Assembly (NCBI RefSeq): GCF_965139335.1
Contig: NZ_CBCSEL010000001.1
Direction: 5' to 3' (one strand)
Source of the DNA: Catellicoccus marimammalium
GTDB taxonomy: Bacteria; Bacillota; Bacilli; Lactobacillales; Catellicoccaceae
DNA length: 64,000 nucleotides
The translations under genes were made by a program, and so were the position numbers. The stretch's first letter is position 1, and each line of letters starts with the position of its first letter. Of the stretch, positions 7,508-16,466 are shown in pieces. The notes under the pieces are model-generated. The model saw nothing but the letters and a program-made list of their open reading frames with translations. It searched no databases and was not told where the DNA came from.

Positions 7508-8578
7508 ATGAATAAACGCTTATCACAATTAAGAACAAAAATGTTAGAGGAAAAAATTCCTGCCTTATTAATTACAAATCCATATAATTTACGTTATATG
7601 ACTGGATTTACAGGTACAACAGGAATGGCATTGGTAACAGCAAATCAAGCCTATTTTATTACTGACTTCCGCTATGTTGAACAAGCAAGTGAGCAATGTG
7701 TAGGTTATGAAATTGTCAAAAATACAGGTCCAATTTTTGAGGAAATCCTACCTCTTTTAAATAAAGAAGAGATTGCACAATTAGGATTCGACGATTTACA
7801 TTTATCTTTTGCCCAATATATGGAATTAGATGATTTACTATGGGATGTTGACTTAATTCCTGTTCATGGAATCATTGAAGGATTGCGTGAAGTAAAAGAT
7901 GAATCAGAAATCGCTACAATTCAAGAAGCATGTCGCATTGCAGATGCTGCTTTTGATCACATTTTAGGATTTATTCAACCAGGAATGACAGAAATCGAAG
8001 TGGCAAATGAATTAGATTTCTTCATGCGTAAACAAGGTGCAAGTGGAGTTTCTTTTGATACAATTGTTGCAAGTGGGGTTCGTTCTGCTTTACCTCATGG
8101 AGTGGCAAGTCATAAAGTAATTGAAAAAGGTGATTTCATTACTTTAGATTACGGTTGCTATTACAATGGATACGTGTCTGATATGACAAGAACAATTTCT
8201 TTAGGTGAACCAAGTGATCCTGTATTGAAAGAAATTTATGATATTGTTTTACAAGCTCATTTGAAAGTAGAACAAGAAATGAAACCAGGAATGACAGGAA
8301 AAGAAGTGGATGCCATTGCTCGTGACTATATTAAAGAACATGGCTATGGTGAACAATTTGGACATTCTACAGGCCATGGTATTGGTTTAGAAATTCATGA
8401 ACATCCTATGATTTCTATGCGTAGTGATGCTGTATTAGTAGAAGGAAATACAGTAACAGATGAACCTGGTATTTATTTACCAGGAATTGGTGGAGTTCGT
8501 ATTGAAAATGACTTCTTAATTACAAAAGATGGATGTCAATCCTTTACAACTTCCCCTCGTGAACTTATTATTTTATAA
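7508..8578 (+). CDS. Xaa-Pro aminopeptidase (M24B family)
   Basis: 356 aa. An N-terminal creatinase-like domain (about 1-125) is followed by the pita-bread metallopeptidase domain. Metal ligands are visible in LDYGCYYNGYVSDMTRT (two Asp), GHSTGHGIGLEIHE (His), DEPGIYLPG (Glu) and GVRIEND (Glu). The enzyme removes N-terminal residues preceding proline. B. subtilis yqhT occupies the same position before efp. The ATG at 7508 has AAGGAAG 8 nt upstream. Confidence 0.9.
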   Translation: MNKRLSQLRTKMLEEKIPALLITNPYNLRYMTGFTGTTGMALVTANQAYFITDFRYVEQASEQCVGYEIVKNTGPIFEEILPLLNKEEIAQLGFDDLHLSFAQYMELDDLLWDVDLIPVHGIIEGLREVKDESEIATIQEACRIADAAFDHILGFIQPGMTEIEVANELDFFMRKQGASGVSFDTIVASGVRSALPHGVASHKVIEKGDFITLDYGCYYNGYVSDMTRTISLGEPSDPVLKEIYDIVLQAHLKVEQEMKPGMTGKEVDAIARDYIKEHGYGEQFGHSTGHGIGLEIHEHPMISMRSDAVLVEGNTVTDEPGIYLPGIGGVRIENDFLITKDGCQSFTTSPRELIIL

Positions 8579-8642
8579 TAGAGAACAAAGAAGAGATATT
8601 TTTAGTGAAAAATAGTTAGAATTGATTTTTAGGAGGCACATT

Positions 8643-9200
8643 ATGATTTCTGTAAATGATTTTAAAAATGGTATGACAATTGAAGTAGATGGTAACTTAT
8701 GGCGTGTTATTGAATTCATGCACGTTAAACCAGGAAAAGGAAGTGCGTTTGTACGTTCTAAATTAAAAAACTTACGTACAGGTGCAGTTCAAGATAAAAC
8801 ATTCCGTGCAGGTGAAAAAGTACAAAAAGCACAAATCGATAACAAAAAAATGCAATACTTATATGATTCTGGCGAAGGGCATGTGTTCATGGATATGGAT
8901 ACTTATGAACAAATTGAAATTCCAGCAGAACGCTTAGAACATGAATTAAAATACTTATTAGAAAACATGGAAGTTAATATCATGATGTATGGTTCTGAAA
9001 TTTTAGGTGTTGATTTACCAAATACTGTAGAATTAGAAGTTAAAGAAACAGAACCAGGAATCAAAGGAGATACTGCTTCAGGTGGTTCTAAACCAGCAAC
9101 AATGGAAACAGGATTAGTAGTACAAGTTCCATTCTTTATTAATGAAGGGGATAAATTAGTAATTAATACCGTAGATGGTAGCTACATTTCTCGTGCTTAA
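8643..9200 (+). CDS. efp: Translation elongation factor P
   Basis: 185 aa from the ATG at 8643, with AGGAGG at 8631-8636; the ATT/ATG upstream in frame lacks an SD. The domain I tip loop HVKPGKGSAFVR carries Lys32, the residue that is post-translationally modified in many bacteria. EF-P rescues ribosomes stalled on polyproline. It lies 64 bp after the Xaa-Pro peptidase and opens the asp23-nusB-folD run. Confidence 0.95.
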   Translation: MISVNDFKNGMTIEVDGNLWRVIEFMHVKPGKGSAFVRSKLKNLRTGAVQDKTFRAGEKVQKAQIDNKKMQYLYDSGEGHVFMDMDTYEQIEIPAERLEHELKYLLENMEVNIMMYGSEILGVDLPNTVELEVKETEPGIKGDTASGGSKPATMETGLVVQVPFFINEGDKLVINTVDGSYISRA

Positions 9201-9233
9201 AATTACATCGTATATGGAGAAAGCAGGTGCTTT

Positions 9234-9668
9234 ATGACAGATCATAAATTATTAATTAGTGAACAACGTGAAGGTATGGAAGGAGAAATTGTTATTTCTC
9301 CAGAAGTAATGGAAATTATAATCGGGATTGCTGCTTCAAAAGTAGAAGGAGTATATTCTATGCAAGGTAGTTTAGCTAGCAATGTACATGAATGGCTAGG
9401 ACGTAAGGTTTCTCACGACAAAGGAGTTTCTTTATCTCAAGATGAAGATGGAAACTTAATTGTGGATCTATATTGTTATGTTCGTTACGGAGTATCTGTG
9501 CCTAAGGTAGCTATTGCGATGCAAAATGCCGTAAAACAACAAGTACGCAATATGACAGACTTCGAATTAAAAGAAGTAAATATTCATGTCGTAGGTATGG
9601 TTCCAGATTCTGAAACAGAATTACCTACTGGAGAATTTTCAACGCTAACAAAAGAGGAAGAAGAATAA
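9234..9668 (+). CDS. Asp23/Gls24 family envelope stress response protein (YqhY-like)
   Basis: 144 aa. The Asp23 domain spans about residues 15-125 (GEIVISPEVMEIIIGIAASKVEGV ... VNIHVVGMVP). In B. subtilis the equivalent YqhY sits near the acetyl-CoA carboxylase genes and affects fatty-acid synthesis; here it lies between efp and nusB, as in many Lactobacillales. Short acidic C-terminus. The molecular function is not established. Confidence 0.88.
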   Translation: MTDHKLLISEQREGMEGEIVISPEVMEIIIGIAASKVEGVYSMQGSLASNVHEWLGRKVSHDKGVSLSQDEDGNLIVDLYCYVRYGVSVPKVAIAMQNAVKQQVRNMTDFELKEVNIHVVGMVPDSETELPTGEFSTLTKEEEE

Positions 9669-9669
9669 C

Positions 9670-10077
9670 GTGAAATTAAATCGACACAAGATACGAGAAA
9701 AGGCATTACAAACACTTTTTTCATTGCAGTTTAATAAAGTGGCAGTTGTAGAAGCATTGGATTTTGCTCTTTATTATGAACAAGAAGAAACAGTCTCTAA
9801 CGCAGAAACTGTTTTACAACTAATTGAAGGAGTACAATCTCGTCGTGAGGAAATTAATGAATTGATTCGTCCTCATTTGAAACGTTGGACTCTGGATCGT
9901 TTACCAAAATTAAACTTGTTAATTATGCAAATTGCAATTTACGAAATGTTAACGGGACAAGCACCAGGAATTGCAATTAACGAAGCAGTACAATTAACAA
10001 AAGAATATAGTGATGAGAAAGATACTCGTTTTGTTAATGCGGTCTTAAATAATGTGAAAACAGCATTAGAACAATAG
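9670..10077 (+). CDS. nusB: Transcription antitermination protein NusB
   Basis: 135 aa, all-helical NusB fold: N-terminal HKIREKALQTLFSL, C-terminal AINEAVQLTKEYSDEKDTRFVNAVLNNV. It works with NusE/S10 in rRNA antitermination. GTG start at 9670, one base after the asp23 stop, with AGAGGAAG inside the end of asp23. A terminator follows directly. Confidence 0.95.
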   Translation: MKLNRHKIREKALQTLFSLQFNKVAVVEALDFALYYEQEETVSNAETVLQLIEGVQSRREEINELIRPHLKRWTLDRLPKLNLLIMQIAIYEMLTGQAPGIAINEAVQLTKEYSDEKDTRFVNAVLNNVKTALEQ

Positions 10078-10079
10078 AA

Positions 10080-10111
10080 AAAGAGGCAGTTCTGGCTGCC
10101 TCTTTTTTTCT
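10080..10111 (+). terminator. Terminator after nusB
   Basis: AAAGAGGCAG (10080-10089) pairs with CTGCCTCTTT (10096-10105), then more U. folD begins 20 bp later and may be partly served by read-through, as no clear promoter lies between. Confidence 0.85.
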
Positions 10112-10129
10112 TATAAGGAGAGAACTTTT

Positions 10130-10972
10130 GTGGAAAAAATTTTAGATGGTAAGCGCTGCGCTCAATTTTATTACGAGCGATTAGAAAGAGCAGTACAAGA
10201 TTTAAAAGAAAAAGGAAAGACACCAAAATTAGTGGTGATCATTGTTGGAGAAGATGCTGCAAGTCATATTTATGTGAAAAATAAAGAAAAAGCAGCACAA
10301 AGAATCGGTATTGATAGTGAAACAGTATATTTACCAAAAGAAACAACAGAAGAAGAATTATTACGTTATATCCATCATTATAATTCTATGATGGAAGTAG
10401 ATGGGATTTTAGTTCAAACGCCATTACCTGACCATATTTGTGAAGCAAAAGTGTTAGAGGCGATTGATCCAAGAAAAGATGTAGATGGATTTCATCCACA
10501 CAATGTTGGTGCTTTGTACTGCGGAACTCCACAAAGCTATCCTTGTACTCCTTTAGGAATTATCCAATTATTGAAATATTATGATTATTCTTTTGAAGGA
10601 AAAAATGTTGTTGTTGTGGGAAGAAGTAATATTGTGGGTCGGCCAATGGCACAATTATTATTAAAAGAGGATGCAACGGTTACGATTTGTCATTCAAAAA
10701 CAAAAGATATTACCTCTTACTTACAAAATGCAGACTTAATTGTGGTAGCTATTGGAGTTGCTAATTGGCTACAACCAGAATGGATTAAAAAAGAAGCAGT
10801 TTTAGTAGACGTAGGAATGAATCGTACCAAAGAAGGATTACGAGGAGATATTTCTAAAGCTGCTCAAGAGAAGGCCTGTGCGTATACTCCTGTACCTGGT
10901 GGAGTAGGACCGATGACAATCGCGATGTTAATGGCACAGACTGTATATTTTGCACAACAGAAAGAGGGATAA
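10130..10972 (+). CDS. folD: Bifunctional methylenetetrahydrofolate dehydrogenase / methenyl-THF cyclohydrolase
   Basis: 280 aa, standard length. Signatures: catalytic Lys region SHIYVKNKEKAA, VDGILVQTPLPDHI, KDVDGFHPHNVG, the Rossmann segment VVVGRSNIVGRPMA, and PVPGGVGPMTIAMLM. FolD interconverts one-carbon folates needed for purine and formyl-Met synthesis. GTG start at 10130, 9 nt after AAGGAGAG. xseA follows after 2 bp. Confidence 0.96.
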   Translation: MEKILDGKRCAQFYYERLERAVQDLKEKGKTPKLVVIIVGEDAASHIYVKNKEKAAQRIGIDSETVYLPKETTEEELLRYIHHYNSMMEVDGILVQTPLPDHICEAKVLEAIDPRKDVDGFHPHNVGALYCGTPQSYPCTPLGIIQLLKYYDYSFEGKNVVVVGRSNIVGRPMAQLLLKEDATVTICHSKTKDITSYLQNADLIVVAIGVANWLQPEWIKKEAVLVDVGMNRTKEGLRGDISKAAQEKACAYTPVPGGVGPMTIAMLMAQTVYFAQQKEG

Positions 10973-10974
10973 AT

Positions 10975-12324
10975 ATGAGTGAAACGTATTTAACTGTTGG
11001 TGCACTAACAGATTATTTACAATATAAGTTTACTGCGGATCCTTATCTACAAGAAGTAACAGTAGAAGGAGAAGTAACAAACTTTAAAATTGGGACAAAG
11101 CACAAATACTTTAAATTAAAAGATGAAAATGAAGAAAAACAAATTTCTATTACGATGTTTTCTTGGCAATTTAATCAAGTGAATTTTCCAGTTGAAAATG
11201 GAATGAAAGTTCGAATCACTGGTAAAATTGAACTTTATGCTCCAAATGGAACCTATAGTTTAGTAGCGAAAAAAATGGTTCTAGCCGGTGAAGGAGAATT
11301 ACATCAAAAATTTTTAGAGATTCAACAAAAGCTACAACAAGAAGGGATTTTTCAATTTCAAAAGAAAGCAATCCCACTGTATCCTAAAAAGATTGCTGTG
11401 GTTACGTCTCCCACTGGAGCTGTGATTCATGATATCATTCGAGTAGTGAATGAACGCTATCCTTTAGCAGAAATTGTTTTATTTCCAGCAGTTGTTCAAG
11501 GTCAATTAGCACCAGCCTCTATTGTTCAACAATTAGAAGCGATTCAAAGAAACGCTGAGGAATATGATGTTGCTATTGTTGGACGTGGTGGCGGATCTTA
11601 TGAGGAGCTATTCTGTTTTAATGATGAAGCGGTTGTCCGAGCGGCAAGTCAATTGACTCTACCTTTAATTACTTGTGTGGGACATCAAGTGGACTTAACA
11701 TTAATTGATGAAGTGGCAGATTATTCTGCATCTACACCTACTGCAGCAGCAACAAAAGCGACACCAGATAAAATAGAATTAGTTCAAAAATTGCAGTATT
11801 TTCGTCAGTTATTACAAACGAATATAGAAAAAGTTTGGTTAAATAAAGAGCAGCAATTACGTCGTTGTGCTCAATCTCCAGTTTTTAAACAATCAGAACA
11901 GTTGTACCAAATGAAAGAGATACAGTTAGAACAACTGAAAGTGAAATTAGAACAGGCAATTCAACAACAGTATCAGCAAAAATGGATTGCTTATCAAAAT
12001 GTTAAAGCACGATTAAATGACCGAGTATTAGAACAACAATTTACACATAATCAAACCATTTTTCAACATCAAAAAGCACAATTGTTAAAGGCTTTTGAAC
12101 AAGATTATACAAAAAAGAAAGAAAAACTTTCTTTTTTAAAACAACAATTAAGTGCATTAAATCCAGAAGCAGTATTGAAACGTGGGTATGCTTATGTAAC
12201 AAAAGAAAAAGAATGGATTGAATCTGGAGAAAAACTACAAGTTGATGATGAAATTGTGATTCATTTACAAGATGCGACTTTATTAGCAACAATTACGAAA
12301 AAAGAAATGAGAGAGGAAGACTAA
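10975..12324 (+). CDS. xseA: Exodeoxyribonuclease VII large subunit
   Basis: 449 aa. N-terminal OB-fold (about 5-100), the central catalytic domain with IAVVTSPTGAVIHDI, IVGRGGGSYEEL and CVGHQVDLTLIDEVADYSA, and a long Gln-rich coiled coil (about 270-400) that binds the small subunits. With XseB it degrades single-stranded DNA. Two bases separate it from folD and from xseB. Confidence 0.95.
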   Translation: MSETYLTVGALTDYLQYKFTADPYLQEVTVEGEVTNFKIGTKHKYFKLKDENEEKQISITMFSWQFNQVNFPVENGMKVRITGKIELYAPNGTYSLVAKKMVLAGEGELHQKFLEIQQKLQQEGIFQFQKKAIPLYPKKIAVVTSPTGAVIHDIIRVVNERYPLAEIVLFPAVVQGQLAPASIVQQLEAIQRNAEEYDVAIVGRGGGSYEELFCFNDEAVVRAASQLTLPLITCVGHQVDLTLIDEVADYSASTPTAAATKATPDKIELVQKLQYFRQLLQTNIEKVWLNKEQQLRRCAQSPVFKQSEQLYQMKEIQLEQLKVKLEQAIQQQYQQKWIAYQNVKARLNDRVLEQQFTHNQTIFQHQKAQLLKAFEQDYTKKKEKLSFLKQQLSALNPEAVLKRGYAYVTKEKEWIESGEKLQVDDEIVIHLQDATLLATITKKEMREED

Positions 12325-12326
12325 TT

Positions 12327-12542
12327 ATGGCAACAGAATCTTTTGAACAAGCAATGCAGCGCTTAGAACAAATTGTTTATCAATTAGAACAAGGACAATT
12401 ATCTTTAGAAGAGTCCGTCCACTCCTTTGAAGAAGGAATGCAATTATGTAAGGATTGCGAAGCAATGTTAAATCAAGCCAAAGAAGCAATTGTAAAAGTA
12501 AAACAAGAAGATGGAAAAGAAGTAGATTTTGAGGAAAAATAA
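12327..12542 (+). CDS. xseB: Exodeoxyribonuclease VII small subunit
   Basis: 71 aa. Typical helical hairpin: FEQAMQRLEQIVYQLEQG, LSLEESVHSFEEGMQL. It assembles along the XseA coiled coil. The stop overlaps the ispA ATG (TAATG), implying translational coupling. Confidence 0.95.
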   Translation: MATESFEQAMQRLEQIVYQLEQGQLSLEESVHSFEEGMQLCKDCEAMLNQAKEAIVKVKQEDGKEVDFEEK

Positions 12543-13402
12543 TGAAATTAGATGAAGTACAGACTCATTTATCAAAAGTCGAAGCGATTTTTTTAGATCA
12601 AATGAAAAATACAGCTTCCTTTCGATTAAAAGAAAGTATGGAATACTCTTTTTTAGCTGGGGGAAAAAGAATTCGACCGTTATTACTACTATCTCTTTAT
12701 GCAGATTTAACTGGAAAAATAGAAGATAAGGCAATTACTGTAGCAACAGCTTTAGAGATGATTCATACTTATTCTTTAATTCACGATGATTTACCAGCAA
12801 TGGATAATGATGATTATCGTCGAGGTCAATATTCGAACCATAAACAATTTGATGAAGCAACAGCCATTTTAGCAGGAGATGCTTTGTTAACGGATGCTTT
12901 TGTGGTATTAGCAAAAAGTCCCATAGATTCAGCATTAAAGATTCGTTTGGTTGAAGAATTAGCTTCTACAGCAGGATCGAATGGAATGGTAGCAGGGCAA
13001 ATGGAAGACATGCTAGGTGAAGAAAAACATTTATCGTTGCAAGAATTACAAAAAATACATCGAGAAAAGACAGGGCGATTATTTGTTTTTGCCTGTCAAG
13101 CTGCAGCACAATTGGCGGATAAAGATGATTATTTAGCTCAAAAATTAGGAGAGCATTTAGGAATAGCTTTTCAAATTCGTGATGATATTTTAGATGTGAC
13201 TGCTTCTTTTGAAAGTCTTGGCAAAACTATAGGGAAAGATGCTGCTACAGAAAAAAGCACATATGTGCAATGTTTTGGTTTAGAAGGAGCGAAAGAAAAA
13301 CTAAAAGAGCAAATTCAAGAAGCAAAAGAAACTCTAGCTCAGTTAACCAATGAGCGAGGAGCAACATGGGAAATTATAGAGAGGATAGAGAAGGTTAATT
13401 AA
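12542..13402 (+). CDS. ispA: Polyprenyl (farnesyl/geranyl) diphosphate synthase
   Basis: 286 aa. First Asp-rich motif DDLPAMDNDD and second DDILD, both needed for Mg-diphosphate binding. Other marks: GGKRIRPLL and LIHDDLP. It condenses IPP with allylic diphosphates to give FPP for undecaprenyl and quinone lipids. It overlaps xseB by one base. No dxs follows, in line with mevalonate-pathway use in this order (established for the group, not shown here). Confidence 0.93.
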   Translation: MKLDEVQTHLSKVEAIFLDQMKNTASFRLKESMEYSFLAGGKRIRPLLLLSLYADLTGKIEDKAITVATALEMIHTYSLIHDDLPAMDNDDYRRGQYSNHKQFDEATAILAGDALLTDAFVVLAKSPIDSALKIRLVEELASTAGSNGMVAGQMEDMLGEEKHLSLQELQKIHREKTGRLFVFACQAAAQLADKDDYLAQKLGEHLGIAFQIRDDILDVTASFESLGKTIGKDAATEKSTYVQCFGLEGAKEKLKEQIQEAKETLAQLTNERGATWEIIERIEKVN

Positions 13403-13405
13403 CGC

Positions 13406-14245
13406 ATGAAAAAAGAACGAGTAGACGTTTTATTAGTGAAGCAAGGATTATTTGAAACAAGAGAGCAAGCCAAACGTGGTGTAATGGCAGGTCTGGTTTG
13501 TAATGAAAAAAATGAACGTTTTGATAAACCAGGAGTAAAAGTACCAGAAGATACCATTTTTCATTTAAAAGGAAACCAAAAACAATATGCGAGTCGTGGT
13601 GGCTTGAAGTTAGAAAAAGCATTAAATGATTTTGCTGTAGATGTAAAAGATAAGGTAGTATTAGATATCGGTGCTTCAACCGGTGGATTTACAGATGTAA
13701 TGTTACAAAGTGGAGCGAAATTAAGTTATGCCTTAGATGTAGGTTATAATCAATTAGCGTGGCGTTTACGACAAGACCCAAGAGTTGTTGTTATGGAGCG
13801 ACAAAACTTTCGTTATTCTAAATTAGAAGATTTTACAGAAGGACAACCTGAATTTGCTTCTATCGATGTTTCTTTTATTTCATTGAAATTAATTTTGCCA
13901 GTGTTAGCTACGATTATTCAAAAGGGCGGCGATGTAGTAGCTCTAATTAAGCCACAATTTGAAGCTGGAAAAGAAAATGTAGGAAAAAATGGAATTGTTC
14001 GAGATCCACAGATTCATGAACAAGTATTAGAAGATATTTTATCTTTTGCTGTACAAGAAGGATTCAACGTGGAAGAATTATCTTTTTCACCGATTAAAGG
14101 AGGAGAAGGGAATATCGAATTTTTAGTTCATTTAAATTATGTTGGAAAAGAAGATGCCCAAATTTCTTCTTCTATTCCTTCTATTCATGAACTAGTGGCA
14201 CAAGCACATACACAATTGAAAAAAGAAAAAAAAGCTTCTGAGTAG
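13406..14245 (+). CDS. tlyA: TlyA family rRNA 2'-O-methyltransferase
   Basis: 279 aa. An N-terminal S4 RNA-binding domain (about 3-65; ERVDVLLVKQGLFETREQAKR) is fused to an FtsJ-like methyltransferase with VVLDIGASTGGFTDVML and FASIDVSFISLKLILP. Homologues 2'-O-methylate 16S/23S rRNA; annotation as a haemolysin is historical. SD AGAAGG with an 11-nt spacer spanning TTAATTAA. argR follows. Confidence 0.9.
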   Translation: MKKERVDVLLVKQGLFETREQAKRGVMAGLVCNEKNERFDKPGVKVPEDTIFHLKGNQKQYASRGGLKLEKALNDFAVDVKDKVVLDIGASTGGFTDVMLQSGAKLSYALDVGYNQLAWRLRQDPRVVVMERQNFRYSKLEDFTEGQPEFASIDVSFISLKLILPVLATIIQKGGDVVALIKPQFEAGKENVGKNGIVRDPQIHEQVLEDILSFAVQEGFNVEELSFSPIKGGEGNIEFLVHLNYVGKEDAQISSSIPSIHELVAQAHTQLKKEKKASE

Positions 14246-14285
14246 AAAGGAGTTAGGAATTGATAAAATTCCATAAATTCGTATG
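14246..14285 (+). promoter_or_regulatory. argR translation start with a hairpin between SD and ATG
   Basis: SD AAAGGAG (14246-14252) lies 30 nt before the ATG at 14283, too far for direct use. Between them GGAATT (14256-14261) pairs with AATTCC (14267-14272) over loop GATAA; TTA/TAA can extend the stem around a bulged A. Exactly 10 nt separate the stem from the ATG. Folding would leave about 13 nt of effective spacing. Alternative: a TTG at 14260, 7 nt after the SD, opens an 8-codon frame whose TGA overlaps the argR ATG, which would give ordinary translational coupling. Confidence 0.6.
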
Positions 14286-14786
14286 AAGGTGACAAAAAAA
14301 GAGAGACAATCTTTGATTCAAGAAATTGTTCAAACAGGGAAAATTCGTACTCAACAAGATTTATTGGATGAACTAACAAAACGCGAATATCGATTTACAC
14401 AAGCCACCATTTCTCGTGATATGCGAGAATTAGGATTGATAAAAAAGGTGAATGCAGAAGGTTGTTGGGTTTATCATTTACCACCTAAAAAACCAGATGC
14501 TGGGAAAATGCGTTTGGTTCATTTATTAAATCAATGCTTTCGTTCTTATCGTCGACAAAAAGAAATGGTTGTCATTTATACCTTACCTGGAAGTTCACCA
14601 GCATTAGGGAATCTAATTTTAGAAGTGTATCAAGAAGAATTATTTACCGTAATGACCAATGATGATCATTTATTGATTATTGCGAAAGATGAAGAAAAAG
14701 CAATTTACATTATTGAAGAATTGATTTCTTTCCAAGAAAAAAGAGAAGAGGGTGGCTATTATGTTGCAGGAATTAAACATTCGTAA
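14283..14786 (+). CDS. argR: Arginine repressor ArgR/AhrC
   Basis: 167 aa. N-terminal winged helix (KTGKIRTQQDLLDELTKR-type region, then FTQATISRDMRELGLIK as recognition helix) and a C-terminal oligomerisation/arginine domain (GNLILEVYQEELFTVMTNDDHLLIIAKDEE). In the family, hexamers bound to arginine repress biosynthesis and activate catabolism. The C-terminus is slightly longer than usual and overlaps recN by 26 bp. ATG at 14283; there is no closer SD than the hairpin-separated one. Confidence 0.9.
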   Translation: MKVTKKERQSLIQEIVQTGKIRTQQDLLDELTKREYRFTQATISRDMRELGLIKKVNAEGCWVYHLPPKKPDAGKMRLVHLLNQCFRSYRRQKEMVVIYTLPGSSPALGNLILEVYQEELFTVMTNDDHLLIIAKDEEKAIYIIEELISFQEKREEGGYYVAGIKHS

Positions 14787-16449
14787 TTTTGCGATTATTG
14801 AACAGTTACAACTTTCTTTTTCTGATGGAATGACAGTATTAACAGGGGAAACTGGTGCAGGAAAATCCATTATTATTGATGCGGTTAGTCTTTTATTAGG
14901 TGCTCGTGGTTCAGCAGACTACATTCGCTCAGGTGCAGAAAAATGCCAATTAGAAGCGTTGTTTATGATAAGTGATGAAGAGGAAATGTCTGAAAAATTA
15001 CAAGCGTTAGGAATTGAGCCAGATGAGATGCTTGTCATTCAACGTGAGATTTTTAAAAATGGACGTAACGTTTGTCGTATTAATGGACAACTTGTCAATA
15101 CCTCTATGCTGCGCCAAATTGGGCCAGATTTAGTAGATATTCAAGGACAATATGACCAGCAAAAATTAATGCAAGAAGAAAATCATGTCCTATTGTTAGA
15201 TAGTTATGGTGGAATTGATTTAGAAGCAAAGGTACAAGACTATCAACTTGTATTTCATCGCTATCAAAAGTTAAAAGAAAAAATTCATCATGATGAAGCG
15301 CATGCTAAAGATTTCGCTCAGCGAATGGATATGCTACGATTTCAACGCCAAGAAATTGAAAATGCAGAACTAAAACTAGAAGAAGAAGAAACACTGCGAG
15401 AAGAGAGAACATTATTACGAAATGCCACTAAGATTCATGAATCACTAGAAGAAAGTTATCAATTACTTTCTGGAGATAATTTTGTTCTAAGCTTTTTAAG
15501 CATCATCCGTCATAATTTACAAAAAATTTCTGACTGGAATTCAGAGTATGCTACGATTCAAGAAAATATCGATAGTGCGTATTATTTATTACAAGAATGT
15601 TCTGCTGATATTTTACAACAGATGGAACAATTATCTGCAGACCCGAATCGTTTAGAAGAAGTAGAATCTCGTTTACAACAAATTCGTAATTTAGAGCGTA
15701 AATATGGCAGTACCATTCCCGAAATTCTATCGTATTATGATGAAATTACAAAAGAATGGGAAGAAAATTGCTATGATGAAGACCATATTGAAGTCTGGAA
15801 AGAAGAGCTAATTGGATTAAAAAAAGAAGTCGAACAGAAAGGACAATCGCTACAAAACGCACGAGAAAAAATTGCACTTTCATTGGAAGAAGCAGTAGAA
15901 AAACAATTGAAAGATTTATACATGCCTCATGCCCAATTTAAAGTGAAATTTTTACCTTGGCATCAAGGAGAATGGAGAGAAGAAGGACTATCTCGAGTTG
16001 CTTTTTATATTTCAACCAATAAAGGGGAACCCTTCCATCCATTAGCAAAAGTGTTATCAGGTGGCGAATTAAGTCGTCTCTTATTAGCTTTAAAAGTGAT
16101 TTTTCATGATAAAGATGCGAAAACAAGTATTGTTTTTGATGAGGTGGATACAGGAGTATCTGGACGTGTTGCTTCTGCTATCGCTCAAAAAATTTATCAA
16201 ATAGGACGCGATGCACAAGTATTGTGCATTACTCATTTGCCACAAGTGGCTGCGATTGCAGATCATCAATTTTACATTTCAAAAGTCGAAGAAGAAGGTC
16301 GAGTAGAAACAAAAGTTCAAGTGTTATCTACAGAGGAAAGAATAAAAGAAATTGCTCGCATGATGACAGGAGAAGAAGTGACAGAATTGAGTCTACAACA
16401 TGCAGACGAATTATTACAATTAAGTCAAAAAGAAAGAGAGATATCTTAG
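14761..16449 (+). CDS. recN: DNA repair protein RecN
   Basis: 562 aa from the ATG at 14761 (SD AGAGGGTGG inside argR). SMC-like ATPase: Walker A TGETGAGKSIIIDA, coiled coils about 160-370, signature LSGGELSRLLLAL, Walker B TSIVFDEVDTGVSG. It acts in double-strand-break repair. Its TAG stop lies in the loop of a terminator hairpin. Confidence 0.96.
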   Translation: MLQELNIRNFAIIEQLQLSFSDGMTVLTGETGAGKSIIIDAVSLLLGARGSADYIRSGAEKCQLEALFMISDEEEMSEKLQALGIEPDEMLVIQREIFKNGRNVCRINGQLVNTSMLRQIGPDLVDIQGQYDQQKLMQEENHVLLLDSYGGIDLEAKVQDYQLVFHRYQKLKEKIHHDEAHAKDFAQRMDMLRFQRQEIENAELKLEEEETLREERTLLRNATKIHESLEESYQLLSGDNFVLSFLSIIRHNLQKISDWNSEYATIQENIDSAYYLLQECSADILQQMEQLSADPNRLEEVESRLQQIRNLERKYGSTIPEILSYYDEITKEWEENCYDEDHIEVWKEELIGLKKEVEQKGQSLQNAREKIALSLEEAVEKQLKDLYMPHAQFKVKFLPWHQGEWREEGLSRVAFYISTNKGEPFHPLAKVLSGGELSRLLLALKVIFHDKDAKTSIVFDEVDTGVSGRVASAIAQKIYQIGRDAQVLCITHLPQVAAIADHQFYISKVEEEGRVETKVQVLSTEERIKEIARMMTGEEVTELSLQHADELLQLSQKEREIS

Positions 16450-16466
16450 TGATATCTCTCTTTTAT
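16433..16466. terminator. Bidirectional terminator shared by recN and the convergent toxin-like gene
   Basis: AAAGAGAGATATC (16433-16445) and GATATCTCTCTTT (16451-16463) form a perfect 13-bp stem. The 5-nt loop contains parts of both stop codons: recN TAG at 16447-16449 and, on the other strand, TAA at 16446-16448. Confidence 0.92.
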
